Positions 51,121 through 59,704 are shown, numbered from the stretch's first letter. The stretch is DNA of 64,000 nucleotides from Kitasatospora aureofaciens (GCF_019192735.1 NZ_JAHTKP010000009.1:161373-225372); one strand, 5' to 3'. The notes: generated by a model from the sequence alone, not told the origin. Numbers and translations: made by a program.

Positions 51121-51987
51121 ATGACCACAGTTCAGCCGGGCGGCGGCTCGATGGTCCGCCGGATCCTCCTCGGCTCACAGCTGCGCCGCCTGCGCGAAGC
51201 ACGCGGCATCACCCGCGAGGACGCCGGCTACGCGATCCGCGCCTCCGAGTCCAAGATCAGCCGCATGGAACTCGGCCGCGTCAGCTTCAAGGAGCGCGAC
51301 GTCGCCGACCTGCTCAGCCTCTACGGCGTGGACGACGGCCTGGAGCGGGAGGCTCTCCTCGGCCTGGTCCGCGAGGCCAACAAGTCCGGCTGGTGGCACA
51401 GCTTCAACGACGTGCTGCCGGGCTGGTTCCAGACCTACGTCGGCCTGGAAGAGGCCGCGCAGCTGATCCGTACGTACGAAGTTCAGTTCATCCCGGGACT
51501 GCTGCAGTCCGAGGAGTACGCACGGGCGGTTTTCGGACAGAGTCGGCCGGTCATCAGCGAGGAGGAGGTCGAACGGCGGGTCAGCCTCCGCCTGCGCCGC
51601 CAGAAGCTGCTGACCGAGGGGGCCAGCCCCCGCCTGTGGGCCGTCATCGACGAGGCCGCGCTACGCCGCCCGGTCGGCGGGCCCAAGGTGATGCGCGGCC
51701 AGGTGCAGTACCTGATCGACGTCGCCGAGCAGGCGAACGTGGTCATCCAGGTCATGCCGTTCCGCTTCGGCGCGCACGCGGGCGAGTCCGGCGCGTTCAC
51801 CATCCTGCGCTTCCCCGAGCAGGACCTCGCCGACGTGGTCTACCTGGAGCAGCTCACCAGCGCGCTCTACCTCGACAAGCGGGACGACGTCGACGCCTAC
51901 ATCCAGGTCATGGAGCGGCTCTGCGTGGACAGCCTCACGCCCGAGCGCACCATAGACCTGCTCGCCTCGATCCTGAAGGAACGCTGA
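51121..51987 (+). CDS. XRE-family regulator with DUF5753 (WhiJ-like)
   Basis: A 288-residue protein with an N-terminal helix-turn-helix at about residues 18-75 (LRRLREARGITREDAGYAI) and a DUF5753 effector domain (GLLQSEEYARAV, then LTSALYLD). Together with DUF397 and the HATPase gene it makes a WhiJ-like triad typical of developing actinomycetes. It is the best candidate to bind the TGCACGTGCA palindromes nearby, although this is inference. ATG 51121 follows GGTGGAGG. Confidence 0.92.
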   Translation: MTTVQPGGGSMVRRILLGSQLRRLREARGITREDAGYAIRASESKISRMELGRVSFKERDVADLLSLYGVDDGLEREALLGLVREANKSGWWHSFNDVLPGWFQTYVGLEEAAQLIRTYEVQFIPGLLQSEEYARAVFGQSRPVISEEEVERRVSLRLRRQKLLTEGASPRLWAVIDEAALRRPVGGPKVMRGQVQYLIDVAEQANVVIQVMPFRFGAHAGESGAFTILRFPEQDLADVVYLEQLTSALYLDKRDDVDAYIQVMERLCVDSLTPERTIDLLASILKER

Positions 51988-52066
51988 GCCCTTGCCCGAT
52001 GGGGCCTGAACGCTCCATCGGGCAGCGCCAGTTGCCGCCCACCCGCCGTCAGGCGCCCACCCGCTG

Positions 52067-52705
52067 TCAGCCGCGTTCCGGCGGCCGTTCGCGTTCCGGC
52101 GGCAGCGGCTGCGGCGGCCGGCCCAGCTCCCACGGCAGGTCGTAGCGCCGGAACAGGTCCGCCCGGATCGGCGCCAGCGGCAGCTCGGCGCCCGGCAGCA
52201 GCACCCCGATGCAGCCGCCCATCAGCGCGCTGCGCAGCACCGCGTGCTCGGCGAACGGGTCCGGCGCGCCCCAGTCGAGCAGCAGGCCCTGGAGGATCGC
52301 GCCGAGCCGCTGCTGCTCCGGGTCCTGGACGAAGGCGCCGGTGTCCGGGTCGAGGATCAGCGCCAGGTGTGAGCGCATCACCCGCGGGTGGTCGAGGGCG
52401 AGGCCGAGGACGGCATCGATGGCGCGGGCCAGCCGGGCCTCCGGCGAGGCGTCCGGCGCGAGTTCGGCCAGGGCGCAGGTGAGCGCCTGGTGCATCATCC
52501 GGTGCGTCGCGGACTGCATGAGCAGCCGTTTGCCGTCGAAGTAGTAGGACAGCAGTCCGCGTGCGAGTCCGGCCCGCTCGGCGATGTCGGTCAGCGTGGT
52601 GCCGGCGTATCCGTGCTGGTCGACCAGCTCGACGGTGGCCCGCATGATGCGCCGGCGGGAGCGTTGGCGCATTTCCTCGTTGACCGAATCCCCGCGAGGT
52701 GCCAT
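52067..52705 (-). CDS. TetR-family transcriptional regulator
   Basis: A 212-residue regulator with a helix-turn-helix at residues about 30-55 (TLTDIAERAGLARGLLSYYF) and a C-terminal helical domain ending in a Pro/Arg-rich tail. ATG 52705 follows a weak GAGG-type site in CGCGAGGT on the other strand, so the ribosome binding site is not certain. CGAACGTTCG and TTGGCTCCTGGCCAA lie just upstream, near a TATATT -10. It could control itself or the MFS pump behind it. Confidence 0.9.
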   Translation of the reverse strand: MAPRGDSVNEEMRQRSRRRIMRATVELVDQHGYAGTTLTDIAERAGLARGLLSYYFDGKRLLMQSATHRMMHQALTCALAELAPDASPEARLARAIDAVLGLALDHPRVMRSHLALILDPDTGAFVQDPEQQRLGAILQGLLLDWGAPDPFAEHAVLRSALMGGCIGVLLPGAELPLAPIRADLFRRYDLPWELGRPPQPLPPERERPPERG

Positions 52706-52716
52706 CGTGTCTGCTC

Positions 52717-52746
52717 CGAACGTTCGTTGGCTCCTGGCCAATATAC
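52717..52746 (-). promoter_or_regulatory. Promoter/operator of the TetR gene
   Basis: On the minus strand a TATATT -10 box lies near 52741-52746. Downstream of it are two perfect dyads, TTGGC-N5-GCCAA (52726-52740) and CGAACGTTCG (52717-52726), placed between -10 and the start codon as expected for an autorepressor. Confidence 0.6.
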
Positions 52747-52815
52747 TGGCGGAGCCGGCCGCCGATCCGTTGACCCCGCATCGGCGGCGCCGCACGGGCG
52801 GCCGGTACGAAGACG

Positions 52816-52852
52816 GCCGGCTCCACCAACACGGGGGTTTGGTGGAGCCGGC
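52816..52852 (-). terminator. Terminator of the MFS pump gene
   Basis: A perfect 14-bp stem (52816-52829 with 52839-52852) and a 9-base loop, 69 bp beyond the stop of the minus-strand pump gene. Confidence 0.88.
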
Positions 52853-52920
52853 GCCATTGCCCGGTTACGGATGCCAGGGCCCGGGGACGAGGGGTCGGCC
52901 CCGGGCGGCGGTGTCAGCGG

Positions 52921-54435
52921 TCAGCGCTTGGTCAGGACTTCCGTCCGGGCCGTGTTCGACCCGGCTGACGAGTAATCATAATCGGGGACGGACACGGCGG
53001 TTGACCTCCGCCGTCGGTCCAGCAGGGCGCCCACGAGGGCGATCAGGAAGCCGAGCAGCGCGACCGCCGTGACGAACACCAGCGCCGGCCGGTAACCGTC
53101 CAGCTGAGCCTGCGGGCTGTCGCCGCCGGCGCTCCCGGCGGTGATCATCGCGGTCGCCCCGGCCAGCACCACCGCGGTGCCGACCTGGATCGCGGTGTTG
53201 ACCAGGCCGGAGGCCAGGCCCTGCTCCTCGTCGGCCACACCGTCCGTGGCGGCGATGTTCACCGAGGGGAACGCGAGCGCGAAGCCGACACCGAGCAGCA
53301 GCATCGACGGCAGCACCAGGACCGGGTACGAGCTGTGCTCGTCCAGCCGCAGGAACAGCGCGAACGCGGCGGTCAGCGACAGGACGCCGATGGGCAGCAG
53401 CTTGCCGGTGCCGAAGCGGTCCACGATCGGGCCCATGAACGGAGCGGACAGGGCGATGAACGCGCCGGCCGGCAGCAGCCCGAGGGCCATCTCCAGCGCG
53501 GACCAGCCGAGCAGGTGCTGGAGGTAGAGCGTCACGATGAACTGGAACCCGCCGTAGGCGCCGGTCATGGTGAAGGCGATGACGTTGGCCCGGGCCACCG
53601 CGCCGTTGCGGAAGATGCCGAGCCGGACCAGCGGGTGGGCGGTACGGCTCTCGATCGCCAGGAAGGCGGCGGCCAGGGCGGCGACCACGACCAGCGAGCC
53701 GAGCGTGCGCAGGCTCAGCCAGCTGGCGCCCTGTGCCTCGGTGACGGTGAACACCAGCAGCAGGACGGTGGCGGTGCCGGTGATCGCGCCGAGCACGTCG
53801 TAGCCGCCCTTGGCGCGCTCCTCGACGGGGCGCGGGAGCAGCCGGATCGCGAAAAGCAGGGCGATCAGCGCGACCGGGACGGGCATCAGGAAGGTCCAGC
53901 GCCAGCCGACCGAGGTGAGCAGGCCGCTGAGCACCAGGCCGAGCGAGAAGCCGCTGGCGCCGCAGGTGGTGTAGATCGACAGCGCCCGGTTGCGGGCGGG
54001 GCCCTCGGCGAAGGTCGTGGTGATGATCGACAGGCCGGCGGGGGCGGTGAACGCGGCGCTGACGCCCTTGAGGAAGCGGGCGCCGATCAGCAGGCCACCG
54101 TCGTCGACCAGCCCGCCGAGCAGCGACGCTGCGCCGAAGATCCCCAGGGCGACCAGGAACACCCGGCGGCGGCCGAGCAGGTCGGCTGCCCGTCCGCCGA
54201 GCAGCAGCAGGCCGCCGTAGCCGAGCACGTAGCCGGAGACCACCCATTGCAGGGCGGAGGTGGAGAGGTGCAGCTCGGAGCCGATGGAGGGGAGGGCGAC
54301 TCCCACCATGGAGATGTCCAGGGCGTCCAGGAAGATGGCGGCGCAGAGCACGATCAGCGTGCCCCAGAGGCGGGGAGTCCAGGTCTGCCCGCTGGTTGAC
54401 GATGCGTCGGGTGGCGTGGCGGTCGCGGTGGTCAT
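52921..54435 (-). CDS. MFS drug exporter, DHA2 (14-helix) type
   Basis: A 504-residue major facilitator with about 14 transmembrane helices. Motif A (GGRAADLLGRRR) follows helix 2 and the export motif C appears as GASGFSLGLVLSG in helix 5. Such proteins expel drugs or metabolites by proton antiport. ATG 54435. It is divergent from a MarR gene across 86 bp that carry ATGCACGTGCAT and a MarR-like inverted repeat, so a repressor probably controls it. Confidence 0.92.
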   Translation of the reverse strand: MTTATATPPDASSTSGQTWTPRLWGTLIVLCAAIFLDALDISMVGVALPSIGSELHLSTSALQWVVSGYVLGYGGLLLLGGRAADLLGRRRVFLVALGIFGAASLLGGLVDDGGLLIGARFLKGVSAAFTAPAGLSIITTTFAEGPARNRALSIYTTCGASGFSLGLVLSGLLTSVGWRWTFLMPVPVALIALLFAIRLLPRPVEERAKGGYDVLGAITGTATVLLLVFTVTEAQGASWLSLRTLGSLVVVAALAAAFLAIESRTAHPLVRLGIFRNGAVARANVIAFTMTGAYGGFQFIVTLYLQHLLGWSALEMALGLLPAGAFIALSAPFMGPIVDRFGTGKLLPIGVLSLTAAFALFLRLDEHSSYPVLVLPSMLLLGVGFALAFPSVNIAATDGVADEEQGLASGLVNTAIQVGTAVVLAGATAMITAGSAGGDSPQAQLDGYRPALVFVTAVALLGFLIALVGALLDRRRRSTAVSVPDYDYSSAGSNTARTEVLTKR

Positions 54436-54449
54436 GGGGAGGACACTAC

Positions 54450-54461
54450 ATGCACGTGCAT
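54450..54461. promoter_or_regulatory. ATGCACGTGCAT palindrome at the pump promoter
   Basis: The fourth exact TGCACGTGCA core, 15 bp upstream of the pump ATG. It falls between a TTGCAA-like -35 (54465-54470) and a TAGTGT-like -10 (54444-54449) on the minus strand, so a bound protein would silence the pump. The same word occurs at both promoters of the WhiJ-like triad 3-5 kb away. Confidence 0.65.
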
Positions 54462-54476
54462 TCATTGCAAGTGAAT
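54460..54476. promoter_or_regulatory. MarR-type inverted repeat
   Basis: ATTCATT-GCA-AGTGAAT is a near-perfect dyad (6 of 7 pairs) in the MFS/MarR intergenic region, the usual size and place for a MarR operator. It overlaps the pump's -35. Confidence 0.55.
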
Positions 54477-54521
54477 AAGATGTAAACGCATAAATTGCGG
54501 TTCCGGTGGTAAGGTGGCGCC

Positions 54522-54953
54522 GTGGCTGAACTCGACTCCCCGGCGGAGGCCGGTCTCGTCGCGCAATGGCGCGAGCTGCTGAACCGGCACGCAGAGACCT
54601 CCTGCGCGCTGGACCGCGAGCTGGGGGAGAAGCACGGGCTCGGCATGAGCGAGTTCGAGGTGCTGGAGCGCCTGGTCGAGGGCTGCATCGTCGACCGCAG
54701 CCACCGGCTGCGGGTCCAGGAGCTGGCCGACGTCGTCCACCTGAGCCAGAGCGCCCTGTCGCGGCTGATCGGCCGGCTGGAGAAGGGCGGGCTGGTGGCG
54801 CGCGAGATGTGCGTGGACGACCGGCGCGGGATCCAGATCGTCCTCACCGACGCGGGGCGCGAGCGCTACCAGCAGGCCAGGCCGCTGCACCGAGAGGTGC
54901 TCGCCCGCACCCTCGGGGGCGGGCCGGTCGACCCGTGTACCGTGCGGAACTGA
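54522..54953 (+). CDS. MarR-family transcriptional regulator
   Basis: A 143-residue MarR protein. The recognition helix is HLSQSALSRLIGRLEK and the wing CVDDRRGIQIVLT. GTG 54522 follows AAGGTGG. It is divergent from the MFS pump and, as is common for such pairs, most likely represses it, being released by a phenolic-type ligand. The last residues run into a short low-complexity tail. Confidence 0.92.
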   Translation: MAELDSPAEAGLVAQWRELLNRHAETSCALDRELGEKHGLGMSEFEVLERLVEGCIVDRSHRLRVQELADVVHLSQSALSRLIGRLEKGGLVAREMCVDDRRGIQIVLTDAGRERYQQARPLHREVLARTLGGGPVDPCTVRN

Positions 54954-55023
54954 CGGATCGTCGGAGGTCTTCGTCAGGCGCGGGTCTTTTGTCGGGTGGA
55001 TCTTCGCCGGGTTGATTCTTCCG

Positions 55024-55971
55024 TTAGAGCAGCGAGGCGAGCCCCGGCGCGGCGGCCAGCAGGACGGCGGCGGCGGGCGCGGCGAGTGCCGCGGCGGTGA
55101 GCCGCAGCCGGTGCGGCACGGAAAGGCGCGGACGGCCCGCGAGCAGCCGGTCCACCCGTTTCGGGGACTGTGCCAGGCCGGGCGGGCAGGAGCCGAACAC
55201 CCCGCGGTTCAGGTTGAGTTCGGCCAGGGCGAGGGCGGTGGTGTGCCGCCCGTGCCGGCGGGCCGCCCGGTCGTCGGCCGCCAGTTCCACCAACTCGCCC
55301 ACCTGGTCCCGGAAGGCGCTGAACACGCGGACGCCCGGGAAGCCGGACGCCAGCGCCTGGGCAGTCTGCGAGAGCCAGTGGTGGCGGGCCCGGACGTGGC
55401 CGCGCTCGTGGCTCAGCACCGCCGCCAACTCCCGGTCGGTCAGCTGCTGGAGAGCCCCGGTGGTGACCACCAGGCGGGAGTTCGGTCCGGGCAGCGACCA
55501 GGCCTCCGGGCGGACGTTCTCCAGCACCACCAGCCGCTCCCGGCGACTCCGCCCGGCGGCGATGGCCTCGGGCAATTCTGGCGCGCGGCTGGACAGTTGG
55601 GCGTGCCGGTGATTGCGCAGCGCCTTCGCCGAACGGACCTCCCGGGTGAGCGCCAGCACCGTCCGCAGTCCGCCTGCCGCGAGCACCGCCGCGCACAGCC
55701 GGCCCCAGCCCTCGGCGTCCTGCAGCCCGTACGCGGCCTCCACGCCGTGTGGCGCGCCCGCGAACACCAGCGCACGCAGTTCCGGCAGCGCGGCCGACGC
55801 GGCCAGCACCAGGCTCAGCGCGCAGCACAGCAGGACGGCCACCACGAGGCACTGCCACACCAGCAGCGCCAGCACGGGTTCGCGCTCCACCCAGCGGGCC
55901 CGGGCCAGCAGCCGGGGCACGGTGGTCGAGAGCAGCAGTCCGAGCAGCAGCAGGCCGATCAGGGCAGTCAT
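55024..55971 (-). CDS. M56/M48-type membrane metallopeptidase
   Basis: A 315-residue membrane peptidase with about four hydrophobic segments. The zinc motif HERGH (H188, H192) is followed by the likely third ligand in ELAADDRAARR. The fold is that of the BlaR1/HtpX-like peptidases. In actinomycetes such genes are normally paired with a BlaI/MecI repressor, but no BlaI gene lies on either side here. ATG 55971. It is preceded by the DUF5134 gene on the same strand. Confidence 0.87.
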   Translation of the reverse strand: MTALIGLLLLGLLLSTTVPRLLARARWVEREPVLALLVWQCLVVAVLLCCALSLVLAASAALPELRALVFAGAPHGVEAAYGLQDAEGWGRLCAAVLAAGGLRTVLALTREVRSAKALRNHRHAQLSSRAPELPEAIAAGRSRRERLVVLENVRPEAWSLPGPNSRLVVTTGALQQLTDRELAAVLSHERGHVRARHHWLSQTAQALASGFPGVRVFSAFRDQVGELVELAADDRAARRHGRHTTALALAELNLNRGVFGSCPPGLAQSPKRVDRLLAGRPRLSVPHRLRLTAAALAAPAAAVLLAAAPGLASLL

Positions 55972-56134
55972 CGCATGGGCTCCCCGAGTACGCACGGAAC
56001 GCGACAGCGCGCTCCCTTGCCAACCTATGCGCTGGCGACGTCCGGTGGAACGGCTTTCGACCGGCCAGTGACCAACGCCACGCGTCCCGGGGGGCTTTGG
56101 CCGTCGGAAAGGGGGGACGGGGGCTGGTCTGCGG

Positions 56135-56686
56135 TTACATGGTGAGGAGCATGGCGAACATCCCGATGCCCATGGTGAGCCGGCAGGCCTGGGGCAGCCC
56201 GGCGGTGCCGACGGCCACGCTCCCGCCGGGGGTGTGGAGCAGCCGGGTGCCGGCCCAGAGCGAGTAGGCGCCGAAGTAGAGCAGCAGCGCGCCGGTCAGC
56301 AGCGGGGTGCCGGTGCTCGCGGCGTGGTGGTGATGGCCGGGGGAGGCGGTCATCGCGAGCGCCATGTACGTCATGGCGAGGCCGCCGACGGCGTGGTGCA
56401 GCCGGTGCACCCGGCGGGTGGAGCCGCGGACGGCGGCGAGCAGGAAGCCGGTGGCGGGGATGCCGAACAGCCAGGCCCAGACGCCGGCCGGGACTGCGGC
56501 CCCGGTGACGGCCATCGCGGCCATGCCGAGCCCCATCAGCGCCTCGGCGGCGTCGGCCTCACGGGCGAGGAGGCGGTGCGTGCCGGCCGGGGAGCAGGGG
56601 GAGTGCCGCAGCCGGGTCAGACAGTAGGCCCCGGCGGCGGCGGTGAGGACGGCGAGGAGCCAGTTGACCAGGGTGGGTCCGTGCAA
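56135..56686 (-). CDS. DUF5134-type membrane protein
   Basis: A 183-residue protein with about five hydrophobic helices (VNWLLAVLTAAAGAYCL first) and a His-rich loop (SPGHHHHAAS) that may bind metal. It matches the DUF5134 pattern known beside M56 peptidases in streptomycetes. I chose TTG 56686, which follows GGGAGG; further upstream the frame only runs through repeat sequence. The function is unknown; the His cluster suggests copper or another metal. Confidence 0.78.
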   Translation of the reverse strand: MHGPTLVNWLLAVLTAAAGAYCLTRLRHSPCSPAGTHRLLAREADAAEALMGLGMAAMAVTGAAVPAGVWAWLFGIPATGFLLAAVRGSTRRVHRLHHAVGGLAMTYMALAMTASPGHHHHAASTGTPLLTGALLLYFGAYSLWAGTRLLHTPGGSVAVGTAGLPQACRLTMGIGMFAMLLTM

Positions 56687-56713
56687 CGGCGGCCTCCCGG
56701 GGCGACGGAGGAC

Positions 56714-56783
56714 GGCGGACAGCGGACAGGTAACAGATGACAGATAACGAAATCTGTTAGCTGTCATCTGCCATCTGTCCGCC
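56714..56783. repeat. Heptamer-built inverted repeat, copy 3
   Basis: GGCGGACAG (56714-56722) pairs with CTGTCCGCC (56775-56783), and CAGATGACAG (56734-56743) with CTGTCATCTG (56761-56770). The heptamers (GACAGAT, ATCTGTC, CCATCTGT) match copies 1 and 2. It lies upstream of the DUF5134 start, in a 291-bp space with no gene. Confidence 0.88.
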
Positions 56784-56977
56784 GTCACCCGTCCTCTGTG
56801 ACGGTCGTCCCGCCCACGATCACCGTTCCGGCCCGCGACCGGCCAGGGCGCGTGTGGGGGCGCACGGTGGTGACCGTCGGAGTGCGTCCCCGCGAGTGCC
56901 CCGGCCTCACGCCGAGCGCCCCGGTTCGCCCCGCCCGGTTCGCCCGCCGCAGCCCAGCGGGCCCCGCCGGAAGCCTC

Positions 56978-57751
56978 TCAGCCCTGAAGCCGCCCCGAGG
57001 CGACGACCCGGCTGAGGAACTGCCGCGTCCGCTCCTCCCGTGGATCGCCGAACACCTGTTCCGGCGGCCCCTGTTCGAGCACCACCCCGCCGTCCAGGAA
57101 GCAGACCTGATCGGCCACCTCGCGCGCGAACCCCATCTCGTGCGTGGACAGGACCATCGTCATGCCCTGTTCCTTGAGGTCGCGCACCACCGACAGCACC
57201 TCCCCGACCAGCACCGGGTCGAGCGCCGCGGTGATCTCGTCGAGCAGCAGCAGCCGGGGCCCGGTGGCCAACGCCCGCACGATCGCGACGCGCTGCTGCT
57301 GTCCACCGGAGAGCCGGTCGGGGTACTCCTTCGCCTTGGCCGCGAGCCCGAGCCGGTCCAGCAGCTCCAACGCCTTCGCCTCGGCCTCGGCCCGCCCGAT
57401 CCCGTGCACCCGGCGCGGGGCGAGCGTGATGTTCTCCAGCACCGTCATGTGCGGGAACAGGTTGTACGCCTGGAAGACGACGCCGATCCGGCGCCGGACC
57501 GCGTCCTCGTCCGCCCGCGGGTCGGTGATCTCCTCGCCGTCCAGGAAGATCGCGCCGTCGTCGACCCCCTCCAGCAGGTTGACGCAGCGCATGAGCGTCG
57601 ACTTGCCCGAGCCGGACGCCCCGATCAGCGCCGTCACCGAGTGCTCGGGCACGGCGAGGTCCACGTCGCGCAGCACCACCTGGCCGCCGAAGGTCTTGCG
57701 CACCGACTCCAGCCGGAGCACCTCCAGCCCGAGCACCTCCGCACCACTCAT
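56978..57751 (-). CDS. Amino-acid ABC transporter ATPase
   Basis: A 257-residue ATPase of the polar amino acid group: Walker A GASGSGKST, Q-loop VVFQAYNLFPH, signature LSGGQQQR, Walker B LLLLDEITAALD, and H-loop STHEMGF. Isoleucine replaces the usual Pro in the DEPTSALD block, a minor oddity. It is the last gene of an importer operon that runs binding protein, permease, ATPase on the minus strand. ATG 57751 follows GAGGTGG; 100 bp separate it from the permease. Confidence 0.93.
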   Translation of the reverse strand: MSGAEVLGLEVLRLESVRKTFGGQVVLRDVDLAVPEHSVTALIGASGSGKSTLMRCVNLLEGVDDGAIFLDGEEITDPRADEDAVRRRIGVVFQAYNLFPHMTVLENITLAPRRVHGIGRAEAEAKALELLDRLGLAAKAKEYPDRLSGGQQQRVAIVRALATGPRLLLLDEITAALDPVLVGEVLSVVRDLKEQGMTMVLSTHEMGFAREVADQVCFLDGGVVLEQGPPEQVFGDPREERTRQFLSRVVASGRLQG

Positions 57752-57851
57752 GCGCCCACCTCGCTGCGCTCGGTGGTCGCTTCGCGAAACACGCATCTCT
57801 TGATTGTTTTCCCCCAGCCTCCGGCCGGGGGGACCCCCATGCTGCGCTCGC

Positions 57852-58769
57852 TCACACCGCACCTCCTTGGACCTGCCGACGGTTCATCCGCGCGGTCAGC
57901 CAGTCGGCGAACCGTGTGAGCGGGACGGTCAGCACGATGAACACGAGCCCCGCGACGATGTACGGCGTGTAGTTGAACGAGCGGGAGGCGATGATCTTCG
58001 CGGCGTACACCGCGTCGATCGCGCCGCCGATCGAAACGAGCCCGGTGTCCTTCTGCAGGCTGACGAGGTTGTTGATCAGCGGCGGTACCACCCGCCGCAC
58101 CGCCTGCGGCAGCACGACGTAGCGCATCGCCTGCGCGTTGGTGAGCCCCAGCGACCGCGCCGCGGCCCGCTGGCTCGGGTGCACCGACTCGATTCCCGAG
58201 CGGAACACCTCGGACACGTACGCCGAGTACGTCAGCACCAGCGCCGCCCCGCCGAGCAGCAGCGGATCGGTGGTGACCCCGGTCAGCCGCAGCGCCGGCA
58301 CCCCGGTGATCATCACCAGCAGGCAGATGATCATTGGCAGCCCGAGGAAGAAGTCCACGTACGCGGTGGCCAGCAGACGCACCGGCAGGAAGACCGGCCC
58401 GCGGAGCGTCCGCAGCACCGCCAGCAGCAGGCCGAACACCAGGATCAGCGCCCCGCAGCCGAGCATCAGCTCCAGGTTGAGCCGCAACCCCTTCAGCACC
58501 TCGGGCAGCGCCTGCCGGGCGTAGTCGAGGTTGAAGAAGGTCTTCCGAGTCACCTCCCAGCCGGGGGAGTTGACGACCAGCAGGTACAGCACGACGGCCG
58601 TCGCCAGGGTCGAAGCCCCGGCGATCAGCGCCGACCGGCGGGCCCGGCCGCGCCGGTACGCCTCGTGCGCGAGCCGGCGCTCGGACGGGCGGTAGCCGTC
58701 GTCGTCACCGCCACCGTCCTGGTCCTTGGCGACCGCCGCCGGTCCGGTCGTCATCGGGTCGCCGCTCAC
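57852..58769 (-). CDS. Amino-acid ABC permease
   Basis: A 305-residue HisMQ-type permease with a 45-residue acidic/polar N-terminal arm, then five to six helices. The EAA loop (VHPSQRAAARSLGLTNAQAM) is intact. Only one permease gene is present, so it would work as a homodimer, as known for cystine and some amino acid importers. The start used is GTG 58769, which overlaps the stop of the binding protein (GTGA); ATG 58754 is the alternative. Confidence 0.9.
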   Translation of the reverse strand: MSGDPMTTGPAAVAKDQDGGGDDDGYRPSERRLAHEAYRRGRARRSALIAGASTLATAVVLYLLVVNSPGWEVTRKTFFNLDYARQALPEVLKGLRLNLELMLGCGALILVFGLLLAVLRTLRGPVFLPVRLLATAYVDFFLGLPMIICLLVMITGVPALRLTGVTTDPLLLGGAALVLTYSAYVSEVFRSGIESVHPSQRAAARSLGLTNAQAMRYVVLPQAVRRVVPPLINNLVSLQKDTGLVSIGGAIDAVYAAKIIASRSFNYTPYIVAGLVFIVLTVPLTRFADWLTARMNRRQVQGGAV

Positions 58770-59704
58770 TTCAGCACCGGCGCCGAGACGGCGTCGGAGA
58801 GCCACTGCTTCTCCAGCTTCGCGAGCGTGCCGTCGGCGCGCAGCGCGTCCACGGCCTGCGAGACGCAGCCGGTCAGCCGGGAGCCCTTGTCCAGCACCAG
58901 GCCGAACTGCTCGCCCTGCGACGCGCCCTCGAACTGTCCGACCACCTGGGCCTCCGGCACCTCGGCGCCGGTGATGTAGAAGGCCGTCGGCAGGTCCACC
59001 ACGAGCGCCTCGACCTGGCCGTTCTTCAGCGCGGCCTTCGCCAGGTCGTTGGAGTCGAACACCGCCGGCTGGGTGCTCGGCCTGATGGTGTTGGTGATGG
59101 TGTCCAGGCTCGTGGTGCCGACCTGCGCGCCCAGCTTGGCGCCCTTGAGGTCGGCGATGCTCTTGGCGCCCGCCGCCTTGGAGTTCTTGAGCGCGATGAC
59201 AGCCTGGCGCACGTCGTAGTAGCCGGAGGAGAAGTCCACCGCCTGCTTGCGCTCGGTGCTGATAGACACCTGGTTGATGTCGAAGTCGAAGTCCTTCGGG
59301 CCGGGCGAGGTCGCCTTGTTGAACGGCGCCACCACCCAGGTCACCTTCTCCTTGGGGTAGCCCAGCTTCTCGGCCACGGCGTACGCCACCGCCGACTCGA
59401 AGCCCTTGCCGTTCTCCGGCTTGTCCTCCGAGAACCACGGGTCGTACGCAGGCTTGTCGGTGCCGACGGTCAGCGCCCCCGCCGTCCGGGTCGCCAGCGC
59501 CCCGGGCGCGCAGTCGCCCGCCGTCCCGGACGCGCCGGAGGCCGAGGCCCCGTCCGACTTGGTGTCCTGCGGCGCGCAGGCCGTCAGCGCGGCGGCCAGC
59601 AGGGCGATGGCGGGCAGTGCGGCGGACGACTTACGGAAGGTCGACGTGCGAGAGGCCGACGTGCGGAACGTCGACGTACGGAAGGTCGGCTTGCGGAGAG
59701 TCAT
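58766..59704 (-). CDS. Amino-acid-binding lipoprotein (cystine-type candidate)
   Basis: A 312-residue family-3 solute-binding protein. Its N-terminus has a run of five-residue units (FRTST, FRTSA, SRTST) before a hydrophobic stretch and a lipobox (LTAC), giving a long, highly charged n-region. The mature protein binds a polar amino acid (SSGYYDVRQAVIALKNS, then QVEALVVDLPTAFY). An upstream Cys-rich leader ORF suggests control by cysteine, so cystine or another sulfur compound is a reasonable guess for the ligand. ATG 59704. Confidence 0.87.
   Translation of the reverse strand: MTLRKPTFRTSTFRTSASRTSTFRKSSAALPAIALLAAALTACAPQDTKSDGASASGASGTAGDCAPGALATRTAGALTVGTDKPAYDPWFSEDKPENGKGFESAVAYAVAEKLGYPKEKVTWVVAPFNKATSPGPKDFDFDINQVSISTERKQAVDFSSGYYDVRQAVIALKNSKAAGAKSIADLKGAKLGAQVGTTSLDTITNTIRPSTQPAVFDSNDLAKAALKNGQVEALVVDLPTAFYITGAEVPEAQVVGQFEGASQGEQFGLVLDKGSRLTGCVSQAVDALRADGTLAKLEKQWLSDAVSAPVLK
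59633..59692. repeat. Four 15-bp tandem units in a signal peptide
   Basis: Units such as ACGGAAGGTCGACGT repeat four times (59633-59692), encoding FRTST-like pentapeptides in the n-region of the binding lipoprotein. They add positive charge ahead of the hydrophobic core. Confidence 0.85.
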
